Shown here piece by piece: positions 8,230-16,687 of a DNA stretch of 64,000 nucleotides. Position numbers and translations under genes: made by a program. How positions within the stretch are numbered: the first letter of the stretch is position 1; the number at the start of each line of letters is the position of its first letter. The DNA lies in the NCBI RefSeq assembly GCF_014202475.1, contig NZ_JACHGV010000006.1, positions 310,001 through 374,000 on the forward strand, written 5' to 3'. Origin of the DNA: Streptomyces paradoxus. Lineage in GTDB: Bacteria > Actinomycetota > Actinomycetes > Streptomycetales > Streptomycetaceae. Below the pieces are notes generated by a model that was not told where the DNA came from, did no database searches, and worked only from the letters and a program-made list of their open reading frames with translations.

Positions 8230-9207
8230 TCAGCCCTTGGCCACGGCCCGCAGCCGGTCCACCACGTCGGCCCGCAGCTCGGCGGGCTCCAGGACGACCA
8301 CGTCCGGCCCGAACTCCACCAGCCAGGCGTCCAGCCCGTGGCCGTACGGAATCTCCAACTCGTCCCAGCCCTCGCCGAGTTCCCGCACGGAGGTGGCCTT
8401 CGCCCGAAGGGGGTACCCCGCGCCCGCGCGCAGCCGGATCCGTGCCGAGCGGTCGGCGATCTCCCCGGCCCAGCCGGCGACGGTCTCCCGGACGGTGACG
8501 ACGTCCGGCACGGGTGCGGTGTACCGGCCGCCGCGCGAGCGGACCTTGCCGGTGATGCGGGACAGCCGGAAGACCCGCTCGGCGCCCCGGTCGCGGTCCC
8601 AGCCCGCCAGGTACCAGTGGCCCCGCCAGCACTCCAGCGCCCACGGCTCCACGTGCCGCTGCTCGGGACGGGCGGCGGTGGCCTTGCGGTAGTCGAAGGC
8701 GACGGGCCGGCGGTCCCGGCAGGCCAGCATCAGCGGCTCGAAGGCGGCCTCGTGCACGGGGATGCGCGGTTCCAGCGCGCCGTGCGACCCGTACGGGTCG
8801 ACGTCCTCGGGGAGGCCGGCCGCGCGCAGCTTCTGCAGGGCACCGCTGGCCGCTCCGGCGAGCCGGGCCTGCTGCCACACCTTGGCGGCGAGCCCGAGGG
8901 CGGCGGCCTCCTCGGCGTCCAGGGTGATGGCCGGGAGGCGGTTGCTGTCGCGGCGGGCCAGGTAGCCGATCTCGCCGTCGAGGCTCTCGACGGTCTCGAT
9001 GACCAGCCCGAGCTCGCGCAGGTCGTCCTTGTCGCGCTCGAACATGCGGTTGAAGGAATCATCGGAGCCGGTCGCGCCGTTGCCCGGCCCGAAGGCCTCG
9101 ACGTAGGCCTCGATGGAGTCGCGCAGCTCACGCTTGCTGAGCGGCCGCCGGGTCCCGAGCAGACACAGCGCCAGATTCATCAGCCGCTCCGCCTTGGCAA
9201 TGGCCAT
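8230..9207 (-). CDS. pafB: WYL-domain transcriptional activator PafB
   Basis: First half of the PafBC heterodimer. The 325-residue protein starts at the ATG at 9207 (MAIAKAERLMNLALCLL), which opens the winged-helix domain; a longer reading frame upstream adds residues unlike the family. The WYL domain is seen in RDRRPVAFDYRKA and the following VEPWALECWRGHWYLAGWD segment, with DRGAERVFRLSRITG after it. PafB and PafC are homologous and tandem. Direct control of DNA-repair genes is family knowledge, not visible here. Confidence 0.93.
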   Translation of the reverse strand: MAIAKAERLMNLALCLLGTRRPLSKRELRDSIEAYVEAFGPGNGATGSDDSFNRMFERDKDDLRELGLVIETVESLDGEIGYLARRDSNRLPAITLDAEEAAALGLAAKVWQQARLAGAASGALQKLRAAGLPEDVDPYGSHGALEPRIPVHEAAFEPLMLACRDRRPVAFDYRKATAARPEQRHVEPWALECWRGHWYLAGWDRDRGAERVFRLSRITGKVRSRGGRYTAPVPDVVTVRETVAGWAGEIADRSARIRLRAGAGYPLRAKATSVRELGEGWDELEIPYGHGLDAWLVEFGPDVVVLEPAELRADVVDRLRAVAKG

Positions 9208-9280
9208 CGACGCGCTTCGCCTCCCTATGGTGCTTACGAGCGATGACCGTACCGCCACACGGTGGCACGGCAAAAGCCGA

Positions 9281-9308
9281 GGGCCCATGCCCGAACAGGC
9301 ATGGGCCC
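9281..9308 (-). terminator. hairpin terminator of the FKBP gene
   Basis: GGGCCCATGCC (9281-9291) pairs with GGCATGGGCCC (9298-9308) across a CGAACA loop, 28 bp beyond the FKBP stop at 9337. The 11-bp perfect stem separates this gene from pafB. Confidence 0.75.
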
Positions 9309-9336
9309 CGCATGATCGAGTCTGTTCGGAGCTTGC

Positions 9337-9708
9337 TCAGACCCCGAGCAGGTCGACCACGAAGATCAGCGTCTCGCCCGGCTTGATCAGAGGGGTGGGG
9401 CTCTGGTTGCCGTAGGCGAGGTGGGCGGGGATGGTCAGCTGGCGGCGGCCGCCGACCTTCATGCCCTGCACGCCCTGGTCCCAGCCCTTGATGACCCGGC
9501 CGCCGCCCAGCGGGAAGCGGAAGGGCGTGCCGCGGTTCCAGCTGGCGTCGAACTCCTCGCCCGTGCTGAAGGAGACACCCACGTAGTGCACGGTGACGGT
9601 CTGGCCGGCCTGCGCGACCGGGCCGTCGCCCTCCCAGATGTCCTTGATCTCGAGGTCCGCCGGGGGCTCGCCGCCCGGGAAGTCGATCTCGGGCTTGTCG
9701 ATGCTCAC
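9337..9708 (-). CDS. cytosolic FKBP-type peptidyl-prolyl cis-trans isomerase
   Basis: A single-domain FKBP of 123 residues that catalyses proline isomerisation and assists folding. It begins at a GTG at 9708 with AAGGAG seven nt upstream. The fold is clear: VTVHYVGVSFSTGEEFDASW, PFRFPLGGGRVIKGWDQG, AHLAYGN and the C-terminal LIFVVDLLGV strand, including the aromatic and Asp residues of the active site. There is no signal peptide. It lies 56 bp after the related lipoprotein gene, and together they sit between pafA and pafB. I infer general chaperone activity; no link to pupylation is shown. Confidence 0.93.
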   Translation of the reverse strand: MSIDKPEIDFPGGEPPADLEIKDIWEGDGPVAQAGQTVTVHYVGVSFSTGEEFDASWNRGTPFRFPLGGGRVIKGWDQGVQGMKVGGRRQLTIPAHLAYGNQSPTPLIKPGETLIFVVDLLGV

Positions 9709-9764
9709 TTCATCTCTCCTTGTTACGTGACCTGCGTCGGGGACAGTCTCACAGACCGGCCGGG

Positions 9765-10745
9765 TCAGACCGTGCCGAGGATGTCCACCGTGAAGACCAG
9801 TGTGTTCTTGGCCAGCTCGCTCTGAGGGTTCGCGCCGTAGCCCAGCGAGGGCGGGATCACCAGCAGCACCCGGTCGCCCACGTGCTTGCCGACGAGGCCC
9901 TTGTCCCAGCCTGCCACCACGGAGCCGTTGCCGATCTGGAAGGCGGTGGCGCCGCCGTGGTCCCAGGAGGAGTCGAACTTCTTGCCGTCCTCCCACTTGA
10001 CCCCGGTGTACTGGGCGATGAGCCCCTGGCCGGCCTCGACCTTCTTGCCGTCGCCCTTGATCAGCACCTGCTCCTTGAGGTCCTTGGGAGCCTTCTCACC
10101 CTTGGGGATGGTGATGACCGCGGCCTTCTGCGACGGGGACTTCACCTCGGGCATGCCCGGCTCGGAGGGCGCCTGCTCGCCCTTGGCCTCGGCCTTGGTG
10201 TCGACGCTCGCGGCACCGACCGGGTCGACCACCCAGATCAGCACGTCCTTGGCGGAGATACCGGAGGAGGTGTTCAGGCTCTGGCCGATCAGATCGCCCG
10301 CGGTGCCCTGCACCAGGATCCGGCTGCCGGGCTTCTTGCCCTTCACCGCGTCGAGGACCTTCTCGGGGAGCTGCTGGCTCGGCTTGCCGATCTGCTCGAT
10401 GGACTGCCGACGGGGAGCCTTGTCACCCGTCGCCGGCGCGGCCCAGGTGCCGCCGAGCTCCTGGCCCCCGCCCCACTTCTCGACGGTCCAGTCCAGGCGG
10501 ACGAAGTCCGAGCCCTTGATCGGGGTCCCGCTGCCCGCCGAGACCGTCTTGACCACGGTCTCGTCGGACGGCTTGCCGTCCTTGGGCACGGAGATCTCGG
10601 GCTTCGCCCCGACCTTCCCCTTGATCTCGGCGACGCCTCCCGCCGTGTCGCCGTTGTTCCCGTCGTCCGATCCGCACGCGGCGGTGAACAACAGGGCGGG
10701 AACGGCCAGCAACGCGGCCACGCGTCGTTTCGTGTTGTAGTTCAT
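9765..10745 (-). CDS. FKBP-type peptidyl-prolyl isomerase lipoprotein with two FKBP-like domains
   Basis: A 326-residue lipoprotein: a signal sequence ending in the lipobox LFTAAC (Cys about residue 24), then a Ser/Asp/Gly linker. A first FKBP-like domain (about 65-175) has lost many conserved residues. A second, canonical FKBP domain (about 215-326) has IAQYTGVKWEDGKKFDSSW, GSVVAGWDKGLVGKHVG and PPSLGYG. It should fold exported proteins on the outer face of the membrane, which fits a locus that also carries the Tat translocon. The start at 10745 (MNYNTKRRV) gives a proper positively charged signal peptide. Confidence 0.92.
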   Translation of the reverse strand: MNYNTKRRVAALLAVPALLFTAACGSDDGNNGDTAGGVAEIKGKVGAKPEISVPKDGKPSDETVVKTVSAGSGTPIKGSDFVRLDWTVEKWGGGQELGGTWAAPATGDKAPRRQSIEQIGKPSQQLPEKVLDAVKGKKPGSRILVQGTAGDLIGQSLNTSSGISAKDVLIWVVDPVGAASVDTKAEAKGEQAPSEPGMPEVKSPSQKAAVITIPKGEKAPKDLKEQVLIKGDGKKVEAGQGLIAQYTGVKWEDGKKFDSSWDHGGATAFQIGNGSVVAGWDKGLVGKHVGDRVLLVIPPSLGYGANPQSELAKNTLVFTVDILGTV

Positions 10746-10876
10746 CAGTCCAACTGGGATCGGTGGTGTGGGGGCAATGCCCGCCACTCTACGGCGTACA
10801 CGCTCCGCACCCCTCTCACCGCGCGACACGGCCCCGCCCGGGCCGCTCGGGAACGGCCGGATACGGGCGGGAAAAG

Positions 10877-10914
10877 GCCGATGCCCGGAGGTGTGAAAAC
10901 CTCCGGGCATCGGC
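10877..10914 (-). terminator. strong hairpin terminator downstream of pafA
   Basis: GCCGATGCCCGGAGGT (10877-10892) and ACCTCCGGGCATCGGC (10899-10914) form a perfect 16-bp stem with a GTGAAA loop, 23 bp beyond the pafA stop. It separates pafA from the FKBP lipoprotein gene, which therefore needs its own promoter in 10746-10876. Confidence 0.85.
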
Positions 10915-10937
10915 TTCATGGAGTGGGCGGAACCGGC

Positions 10938-12299
10938 TCACATTCCGGCGATCAGCTTCTCCACCCGGTCGTCCACGGAACGGAACGGGTCCTTGCACAG
11001 CACGGTCCGCTGGGCCTGGTCGTTGAGCTTGAGGTGAACCCAGTCGACCGTGAAGTCACGGCGCTGTTCCTGGGCCCGCCGGATGAAGTCGCCGCGCAGC
11101 CGGGCCCGAGTGGTCTGCGGGGGAACGGACTTGCCCTCGAAGATCTTCAAGTCGTTGCAGATGCGGGCCGCCTGGCCCTTCTTCTCGAGCAGGTAGTACA
11201 GGCCACGACGGCGGTGGATGTCGTGGTAGGCGAGGTCTATCTGCGCGACCCGCGGATGCGACATGGTCATGTTGTGCTTGGCGCGGTACCGCTCGATGAG
11301 CTTGTACTTCATGACCCAGTCGATCTCGGTGCCGATGCGGTCGAGGTCCTCGGACTCGATCGCGTCCAGTGTGCGGCCCCACAGCTCCAGGACCTGCTCG
11401 ACGGTGCCGGTGCGGATGCCCCGGCGCTCGCAGAAGTCCAGGGCCTTCTCGTAGTACTCGCGCTGTACCTCCAGGGCGGAGGCCTCGCGTCCGCTCGCCA
11501 GGCGCACCTTGCGCCGGCCGGTGATGTCGTGGCTGACCTCGCGGATCGCCCGGATCGGGTTCTCCAGGGTGAGGTCCCGCATCACCGTGCCCGCCTCGAT
11601 CATGCGCAGCACCAGGTCGGTGGCGCCGACCTTGAGCAGCATGGTCGTCTCGGACATGTTGGAGTCGCCCACGATGACGTGCAGGCGGCGGTAGCGCTCG
11701 GCGTCCGCGTGCGGCTCGTCACGCGTGTTGATGATGGGCCGGGAGCGGGTCGTCGCCGAGGAGACGCCCTCCCAGATGTGCTCGGCCCGCTGGCTGACGC
11801 AGTACACGGCGCCGCGCGGCGTCTGCAGCACCTTGCCGGCACCGCACAGCAGCTGCCGTGTGACCAGGAACGGAATGAGAATGTCCGCGAGCCGGGAGAA
11901 CTCCCCGTGCCGGGCGACCAGATAGTTCTCGTGGCAGCCGTAGGAGTTGCCCGCCGAGTCGGTGTTGTTCTTGAAGAGGTAGACGTCGCCCGCGATTCCC
12001 TCCTCGTGCAGGCGTCGTTCGGCGTCCACCAGGAGTCCTTCGAGAATGCGCTCGCCCGCTTTGTCGTGGGTGACCAGTTCGGTCACGTTGTCGCATTCCG
12101 GTGTCGCGTATTCCGGATGCGATCCCACGTCGAGATAGAGGCGGGCGCCGTTTCGCAGAAAGACATTGCTGCTGCGGCCCCATGACACGACACGGCGGAA
12201 GAGGTACCGCGCCACCTCGTCAGGAGACAGGCGGCGCTGTCCCCTGAACGTGCACGTGACGCCGTACTCGTTCTCCAGCCCGAAAATGCGGCGGTCCAT
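10938..12299 (-). CDS. pafA: Pup-protein ligase PafA
   Basis: PafA uses ATP to join the C-terminal glutamate of Pup to lysines of target proteins. The 453-residue protein starts MDRRIFGLENEYGV, the family's signature strand. It has NGARLYLDVGSHPEYATPE with the metal/ATP-binding acidic residues, KNNTDSAGNSYGCHENYL, and INTRDEPHADAERYRRLHVI. These are shared with its paralogue Dop (17421-18932), but PafA lacks the extra loop of Dop. In this genome pafA stands apart from the pup-prcBA group, separated by a MFS gene, a LacI regulator and a non-coding region. Confidence 0.97.
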   Translation of the reverse strand: MDRRIFGLENEYGVTCTFRGQRRLSPDEVARYLFRRVVSWGRSSNVFLRNGARLYLDVGSHPEYATPECDNVTELVTHDKAGERILEGLLVDAERRLHEEGIAGDVYLFKNNTDSAGNSYGCHENYLVARHGEFSRLADILIPFLVTRQLLCGAGKVLQTPRGAVYCVSQRAEHIWEGVSSATTRSRPIINTRDEPHADAERYRRLHVIVGDSNMSETTMLLKVGATDLVLRMIEAGTVMRDLTLENPIRAIREVSHDITGRRKVRLASGREASALEVQREYYEKALDFCERRGIRTGTVEQVLELWGRTLDAIESEDLDRIGTEIDWVMKYKLIERYRAKHNMTMSHPRVAQIDLAYHDIHRRRGLYYLLEKKGQAARICNDLKIFEGKSVPPQTTRARLRGDFIRRAQEQRRDFTVDWVHLKLNDQAQRTVLCKDPFRSVDDRVEKLIAGM

Positions 12300-12308
12300 G
12301 AGGGAACA

Positions 12309-13568
12309 TTACGCCCGATCCCCTGAACTGAAACGGGGTTCGACGGCACGGTTTGGATCATTTTCCGAACCGGCCGCAACGACCGCTCCCTGGCCGGGAG
12401 CTGCGACTACCCGTCCTGTGGCGGTCAAAACCAGCAGGGACACGCCACCGGCGACAGCCGGCACGGCGAAGCCCCACAGGGCCCCGCCCGTCTCGACAAC
12501 GGGCCCGGCGACGCCCGTTCCGACCGAGTGGCCCACGGTGAACGTCGTCACCAGCCACGAGAACGCCTCGGTGACCGTGCCGCGCGGGGCGTGCCGGTCG
12601 ACCAGGACGAACGCGCAGGCGATGGCGGGCGCGAGGAAGACTCCGGCCAGCGCGGTGAGCGCCACCATGGGCGCGGCGTCCGGCATCAGCATCAGCGGGA
12701 GGTAACACACCACCAGAAGGGCCACCAGCACCCGCAGTCGCCGCGCGGGCTCACCGGCCCACTGCCGGGCGCCGTAGACGGTGCCGCCGACCAGGGCCCC
12801 GAAGCCCAGGGCCGCCATCAGCCAGCCGTACACGGCGTCTCCGCCGTGGTCGTCCGCGTAGGGCACCGAGGCGACCGTGATGGATCCGAGCGCCATCCCG
12901 ATGAACAGGAACGCCGCCAGCAGCGCGAGCAGTCCGGGCGAGCGCAGCGCGCCGAGCCAGTGCGCCTCGCGCGGCGCCGACCGCCAGGCACGCGAGGGCT
13001 CCGACACCACGACGGACAGCGCCCCCAGCACCCCGACCACGTTCAGCACGAGCAGCGCGGCCTGGGCCGACCACAGGGACACGCACAGTGTCACGAGCAG
13101 CGGCCCGACGGTGAACATCACCTCCTGGGCCACGGCGTCCATGGCGTACGCCGTGTGCACCTGGTCCTCCCTGCGCAACACGGACGGCCACAGCGCGCGC
13201 AGTCCGCCCTCCAGGGGCGGCGTGAAGAGCCCGGCACCGGCCACGGCGGCGTAGGCGAGCGGCAGCGACCCGATGCCCGAGAAGGCGAAGACGGCCATTG
13301 CCAGCCCGGACAGCACGGCCGCCGGCAGCTGCACACGCGGCTGCCCGCGCAGGTCGACGATCCTGCCCAGCACGGGCTGCCCCACGGCGTTGGCGACGCC
13401 GTAGACGGCCGCCAGCGCCCCCGCGAGGCTGTACGTCCCGCCCTCCGCCCGGACGAACAGCACGATCGCGATCGCGGCCGTGGCGTTGGGCAGCCGGCCG
13501 ACCAGTGTGCCGACGAGCAGCCGGGCGGCGTGTCGCGCCCGAAGGATCTCCAGGTATCCCGTGGCCAT
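12309..13568 (-). CDS. major facilitator superfamily transporter
   Basis: A 419-residue MFS protein with about 12 hydrophobic segments. The loop between helices 2 and 3 (GRIVDLRGQPRV, about residues 70) matches the MFS signature region, and ARLLVGTLVGRLPNA is typical of an N-terminal first helix. The central loop is short. The substrate is not predictable; the nearest look-alikes are putative drug or metabolite exporters. The gene ends 9 bp before pafA on the same strand and is divergent from a LacI-type regulator 88 bp away, which probably controls it. Confidence 0.88.
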   Translation of the reverse strand: MATGYLEILRARHAARLLVGTLVGRLPNATAAIAIVLFVRAEGGTYSLAGALAAVYGVANAVGQPVLGRIVDLRGQPRVQLPAAVLSGLAMAVFAFSGIGSLPLAYAAVAGAGLFTPPLEGGLRALWPSVLRREDQVHTAYAMDAVAQEVMFTVGPLLVTLCVSLWSAQAALLVLNVVGVLGALSVVVSEPSRAWRSAPREAHWLGALRSPGLLALLAAFLFIGMALGSITVASVPYADDHGGDAVYGWLMAALGFGALVGGTVYGARQWAGEPARRLRVLVALLVVCYLPLMLMPDAAPMVALTALAGVFLAPAIACAFVLVDRHAPRGTVTEAFSWLVTTFTVGHSVGTGVAGPVVETGGALWGFAVPAVAGGVSLLVLTATGRVVAAPGQGAVVAAGSENDPNRAVEPRFSSGDRA

Positions 13569-13656
13569 GTCCCCGCCCTAGGTTTTACGTATAACGTCGG
13601 CTTCCATACGTACCATGTCCGCTGTTCACGAGTCCAGACGAAGGAGCAGCCCGACG
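13569..13656. promoter_or_regulatory. shared divergent promoter region of the MFS and LacI genes
   Basis: Only 88 bp separate the two start codons. The AT-richer stretch TTTTACGTATAACG (13582-13595) and nearby ATACGTAC (13607-13614) stand out against the high-GC background. They are the most likely promoter and operator sequences for both directions. AAGGAG at 13641-13646 is the ribosome-binding site that decides the GTG start of the LacI gene. No perfect operator dyad was found. Confidence 0.45.
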
Positions 13657-14673
13657 GTGGCACGAGGCAGCACACGCCCCACGAGCCGGGACGTCGCCCA
13701 GGCCGCCGGCGTCTCCCAGGCGGCGGTCTCCCTGGTCCTGGGCGACAAGTGGCGCGGCCGCGTCGCGGAGGCGACGGCGGAGCGAGTCCGCGAGGCCGCC
13801 CGCGACCTGGGTTACCGCCCGAACCTGGCCGCCCGCAATCTGCGCCTGGGCCGCACCCGCACGGTCCTCCTGGTCGTCCCGGCCCTCACCACCGAGTTCT
13901 TCGCCGGCGTCTACACGGGCGCGGCCCGCGTCGCCGCCGAGCACGGCTTCGGCGTGGTCCTCTACCCCTCCCCCGAGGGCATCGGCCCCGCCCGCGACCC
14001 CTTCGCCTCCGCGCAGGCCGCACTGGACGGCGTGATCGCCTCCTCCATGGCCGCGGACGCCCTGACCGCGATCCGCGGCGAGGCGCTGCCGCTGGTCATG
14101 CTGGACAGCGACCCGGACGGCAGCCTGGGGGCCGCGACGGTGAACCTGGACATCGCCGACGGCGTCCGCCAGGCCGCGGAGCACCTGCTGTCCCTGGGTC
14201 ACCGCTCCTTCCTCCACCTGGCCGCGGACGTCCCCTCCTGGACCTTCGAGATCCGCGCCCGGGAACTGGCCGCACGGCTGGACGAGGTGCCGGGCACATC
14301 ACTGCGCACAGCCCGCTCCCCGATCTCCATCGTGGGAGCGGTGACGGCCGCCGAAGCCGCCCTCTCGGCTCCCGGCGCTCGCCCCACCGCCGTGATCTGC
14401 GACGACGACCAGCTCGCGGCCGGCACGTACAAGGCGGCCCGCCGCCTGGGGCTGCGCATCCCGGACGACCTGTCGGTCACCGGCGTCGACGACCTGGCCC
14501 TGGCCACGGCCATGGACCCGGAACTGACGACGGTCCACCTCAACGCCGAGCTCTTCGGCGAACGCGGCATGCGAGCCCTGCTGGCCGTCCTGGAGGACCG
14601 TACCCCCGAGGAGGGGGACATCCCCGTGCAACTGGTGCTACGAGGCTCCACAGCGCCCCCTCACCAGCCGTAG
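13657..14673 (+). CDS. LacI-family transcriptional regulator
   Basis: A DNA-binding repressor of 338 residues from the GTG at 13657, which has AAGGAG ten nt upstream; an ATG at 13615 would add 14 residues of low-complexity sequence. The N-terminal LacI helix-turn-helix is clear (TSRDVAQAAGVSQAAVSLVL), followed by the hinge YRPNLAARNLR. The periplasmic-binding-like effector domain has AVICDDDQLAAG and PDDLSVTGVDDL. The effector is probably a sugar or related small molecule, but it cannot be named. Its divergence from the MFS gene suggests it controls that exporter. Confidence 0.92.
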   Translation: MARGSTRPTSRDVAQAAGVSQAAVSLVLGDKWRGRVAEATAERVREAARDLGYRPNLAARNLRLGRTRTVLLVVPALTTEFFAGVYTGAARVAAEHGFGVVLYPSPEGIGPARDPFASAQAALDGVIASSMAADALTAIRGEALPLVMLDSDPDGSLGAATVNLDIADGVRQAAEHLLSLGHRSFLHLAADVPSWTFEIRARELAARLDEVPGTSLRTARSPISIVGAVTAAEAALSAPGARPTAVICDDDQLAAGTYKAARRLGLRIPDDLSVTGVDDLALATAMDPELTTVHLNAELFGERGMRALLAVLEDRTPEEGDIPVQLVLRGSTAPPHQP

Positions 14674-14698
14674 CGGGCATTGCCGCTGAGGCCGGGTG

Positions 14699-14746
14699 GG
14701 CCCGCAACCCTGCGGGCCGGGGCGCCCTGGGGGCACCTCCCAGGGC
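14699..14746 (+). terminator. tandem hairpins after the LacI gene
   Basis: Hairpin one is GGCCCGCA/TGCGGGCC (14699-14706 with 14711-14718). Hairpin two is GCCCTGGG/CCCAGGGC (14724-14731 with 14739-14746). Both stems are perfect and lie 25-75 bp after the LacI stop, before a CTTAAGG stretch. A double stem of this sort commonly terminates transcription in Streptomyces without a long U-tract. Confidence 0.65.
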
Positions 14747-14818
14747 CTTAAGGCACTGGGGGGAGGCACGCATGCCCGCAGCCAGGCAGAGCGCACCCGC
14801 TCCCGCGTACGGCGAGCA

Positions 14819-14928
14819 GGTGCCGTGTCGGGGGTGTCCGCCCGCAGCGGTTGGCGCGTCGACGCCAGTCAGTCGGTAAGTGGCTCCATCGCGCCGTTCC
14901 GAGGACGGACACCCCCCGACACGGCACC
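14819..14928. repeat. 110-bp element bounded by near-perfect 22/23-bp inverted repeats
   Basis: The left arm (14819-14840, GGTGCCGTGTCGGGGGTGT...) is the reverse complement of the right arm (14906-14928), with a single extra base in the C/G run. About 65 bp lie between, including a GGCGCGTCGACGCC dyad, and no reading frame of note. It lies 102 bp beyond the prcA stop. It could be a small non-autonomous element (MITE-like), a long-stem terminator between convergent genes, or part of a small RNA. Which one is not decided by the sequence. Confidence 0.6.
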
Positions 14929-15030
14929 GACCCACCACCCGGCGGAAGGCGCAAGCACCCGCACCCCCGCACACGGAGACGCGCCCCGGCCACAACACCG
15001 CCGGCCGGGGCGCGCCACACCACGTCAGAA

Positions 15031-15774
15031 CTACTCGGCGTCCTCCGACGCCCCCTCCTCGTCACCGCCGGCGGCATCCGCACCGAGCAGCCGCGACAGC
15101 TGCCGCCCGCTGATCCGCTTGAACTTGCGCTTCTGCGGGCGCGTGCGGTCCAGCACCGCGACCTCCAGCCGCTCCGCGGGGATCTCCCGCTCGCTGCCGT
15201 TGGTGTCGCGGGACAGCGCCTGCACCGCCAGCTTCAGGGCCTCCGCGAGCGTCATGCCCTCCTGGTGGCGCTGGTCCAGGTAGCTGCTGATCTGCTCGGC
15301 GTTGCCGCCCACCGCGACCGAGCCGTGCTCGTCCACGATGGAGCCGTCGTGCGGCAGCCGGTAGATCTGGTCGCCCTCGGGCGTCTCCCCGACCTCGGCG
15401 ACGACCAGCTCCACCTCGTACGGCTTCTCGGCGGCGCTGGAGAAGATCGTGCCCAGTGTCTGGGCGTAGACGTTCGCCAGGCCCCGGGCCGTCACGTCGT
15501 CGCGGTCGTAGGTGTAACCCCGCAGGTCGGCGTAGCGCACACCGCCGATCCGCAGGTTCTCGTACTCGTTGTACTTGCCGGCGGCCGCGAAGCCGATCCG
15601 GTCGTAGATCTCGCTGAACTTGTGCAGCGCACGGGACGGGTTCTCGCCGACGAACACGATGCCGTCGGCGAACTGCAGCACGACCAGGCTGCGACCACGG
15701 GCGATGCCCTTGCGGGCGTACTCCGCCCGGTCGGCCATGGCCTGCTGGGGTGAGACATAGAACGGCGTCGACAC
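15031..15774 (-). CDS. prcA: 20S proteasome alpha subunit PrcA
   Basis: Alpha subunits form the outer rings of the 20S core and gate entry to it. The 247-residue protein has the N-terminal gate segment MSTPFYVSPQQAMADRAEYA followed by RKGIARGRSLVVLQFADG, as in other actinobacterial alpha subunits. The Glu/Asp-rich C-terminus is usual in Streptomyces. The gene starts 67 bp after the prcB stop and is last of the pup-prcB-prcA series. Arc (19167-20933) should dock on these rings through its C-terminal residues. Confidence 0.97.
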   Translation of the reverse strand: MSTPFYVSPQQAMADRAEYARKGIARGRSLVVLQFADGIVFVGENPSRALHKFSEIYDRIGFAAAGKYNEYENLRIGGVRYADLRGYTYDRDDVTARGLANVYAQTLGTIFSSAAEKPYEVELVVAEVGETPEGDQIYRLPHDGSIVDEHGSVAVGGNAEQISSYLDQRHQEGMTLAEALKLAVQALSRDTNGSEREIPAERLEVAVLDRTRPQKRKFKRISGRQLSRLLGADAAGGDEEGASEDAE

Positions 15775-15841
15775 CGGTTATCCATCCCTCTCTTGAAGAT
15801 TCCGTCGGTTCACTGGACCACCCTCACGAAGACGATCGCCG

Positions 15842-16687
15842 CTACAGCAGCGCGGCCCGCGGCCCGTCGGGCTGCTCCAGCCGCCGCTCGAGGATCGAGC
15901 GCGCGATCTCGGACGCCTCGTTCTCGGTGAGCCGGCGGAAGCCGTCGTCGGTGATCACGGTGATGATGGGATAGATCCGGCGGGCGACATCGGGACCGCC
16001 GGTCGCCGAGTCGTCGTCTGCCGCGTCGTAGAGCGCCTGGACCACCAGCGTCGTGGCCTCGGCCTCGCTGAGGTCTTCCCGGAAGAGCTTCTTCATGGCA
16101 CCGCGGGCGAAGATCGACCCGGAGCCGGTGGCCGCGTAGTTGTGCTCCTCGGAGCGGCCGCCGGTGACGTCGTAGGAGAAGATGCGGCCCTTGTCGCGGT
16201 CCACGTCGTACCCGGCGAACAGCGGCACCACGGCCAGGCCCTGCATGGCCATGCCGAGGTTGGAGCGGATCATCGTCGACAGCCGGTTCGCCTTGCCCTC
16301 CAGGGACAGCTGCGCGCCCTCGACCTTCTCGAAGTGCTCCAGCTCCAGCTGGAACAGCTTCACCATCTCCACGGCCAGGCCCGCCGTGCCGGCGATGCCC
16401 ACCGCCGAGTACTCGTCGGCCGGGAAGACCTTCTCGATGTCCCGCTGGGCGATGACGTTGCCCATGGTGGCCCGCCGGTCACCGGCGAGGACCACGCCGC
16501 CGGGGAACGTCACGGCGACGATCGTGGTCCCGTGCGGTGCCTCGATCACGCCCTGGGTGGGCGGCAGTTGCCGATTGCCGGGCAGGATCTCCGGCTGATG
16601 CTCGGACAGGAAGTCCATGAAGGAGGAAGACCCTGGCGTCAGGAAGGCAGCTGGTAGACGCCCGGTGCTACGAGTGTTGGGTTCCAC
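15842..16687 (-). CDS. prcB: 20S proteasome beta subunit PrcB (propeptide form)
   Basis: The catalytic beta subunit is made with a propeptide and matures by autocleavage. From the GTG at 16687 (GGAAGGA a few nt upstream) the precursor has 281 residues. The mature N-terminus is TTIVAV after EAPHG, giving a 53-residue propeptide and Thr54 as nucleophile. Asp and Lys of the active site lie in AGDRRATMGN and the following strands; AVGIAGTAGLAVEMV is typical. The ATG upstream at 16765 has no support. The gene is followed by prcA. Confidence 0.97.
   Translation of the reverse strand: MEPNTRSTGRLPAAFLTPGSSSFMDFLSEHQPEILPGNRQLPPTQGVIEAPHGTTIVAVTFPGGVVLAGDRRATMGNVIAQRDIEKVFPADEYSAVGIAGTAGLAVEMVKLFQLELEHFEKVEGAQLSLEGKANRLSTMIRSNLGMAMQGLAVVPLFAGYDVDRDKGRIFSYDVTGGRSEEHNYAATGSGSIFARGAMKKLFREDLSEAEATTLVVQALYDAADDDSATGGPDVARRIYPIITVITDDGFRRLTENEASEIARSILERRLEQPDGPRAALL

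Larger units (their letters stand above)
14674..15030. other. 357-bp non-coding region between the convergent lacI and prcA genes
   Basis: No gene is supported. The left part holds two adjacent hairpins that end the LacI transcript, and the right part holds a 110-bp element with long terminal inverted repeats; both are listed separately. The rest (14929-15030) is C-rich (CACCCGCACCCCCGCACAC) and ends at the prcA stop. Confidence 0.6.

Noticed and set aside
8213..8878. Upstream extension of the pafC frame giving a 580-residue protein
   Set aside because: The added part is the out-of-frame shadow of pafB. The GTG at 8212 with GGAAAG before it gives the normal PafC length.
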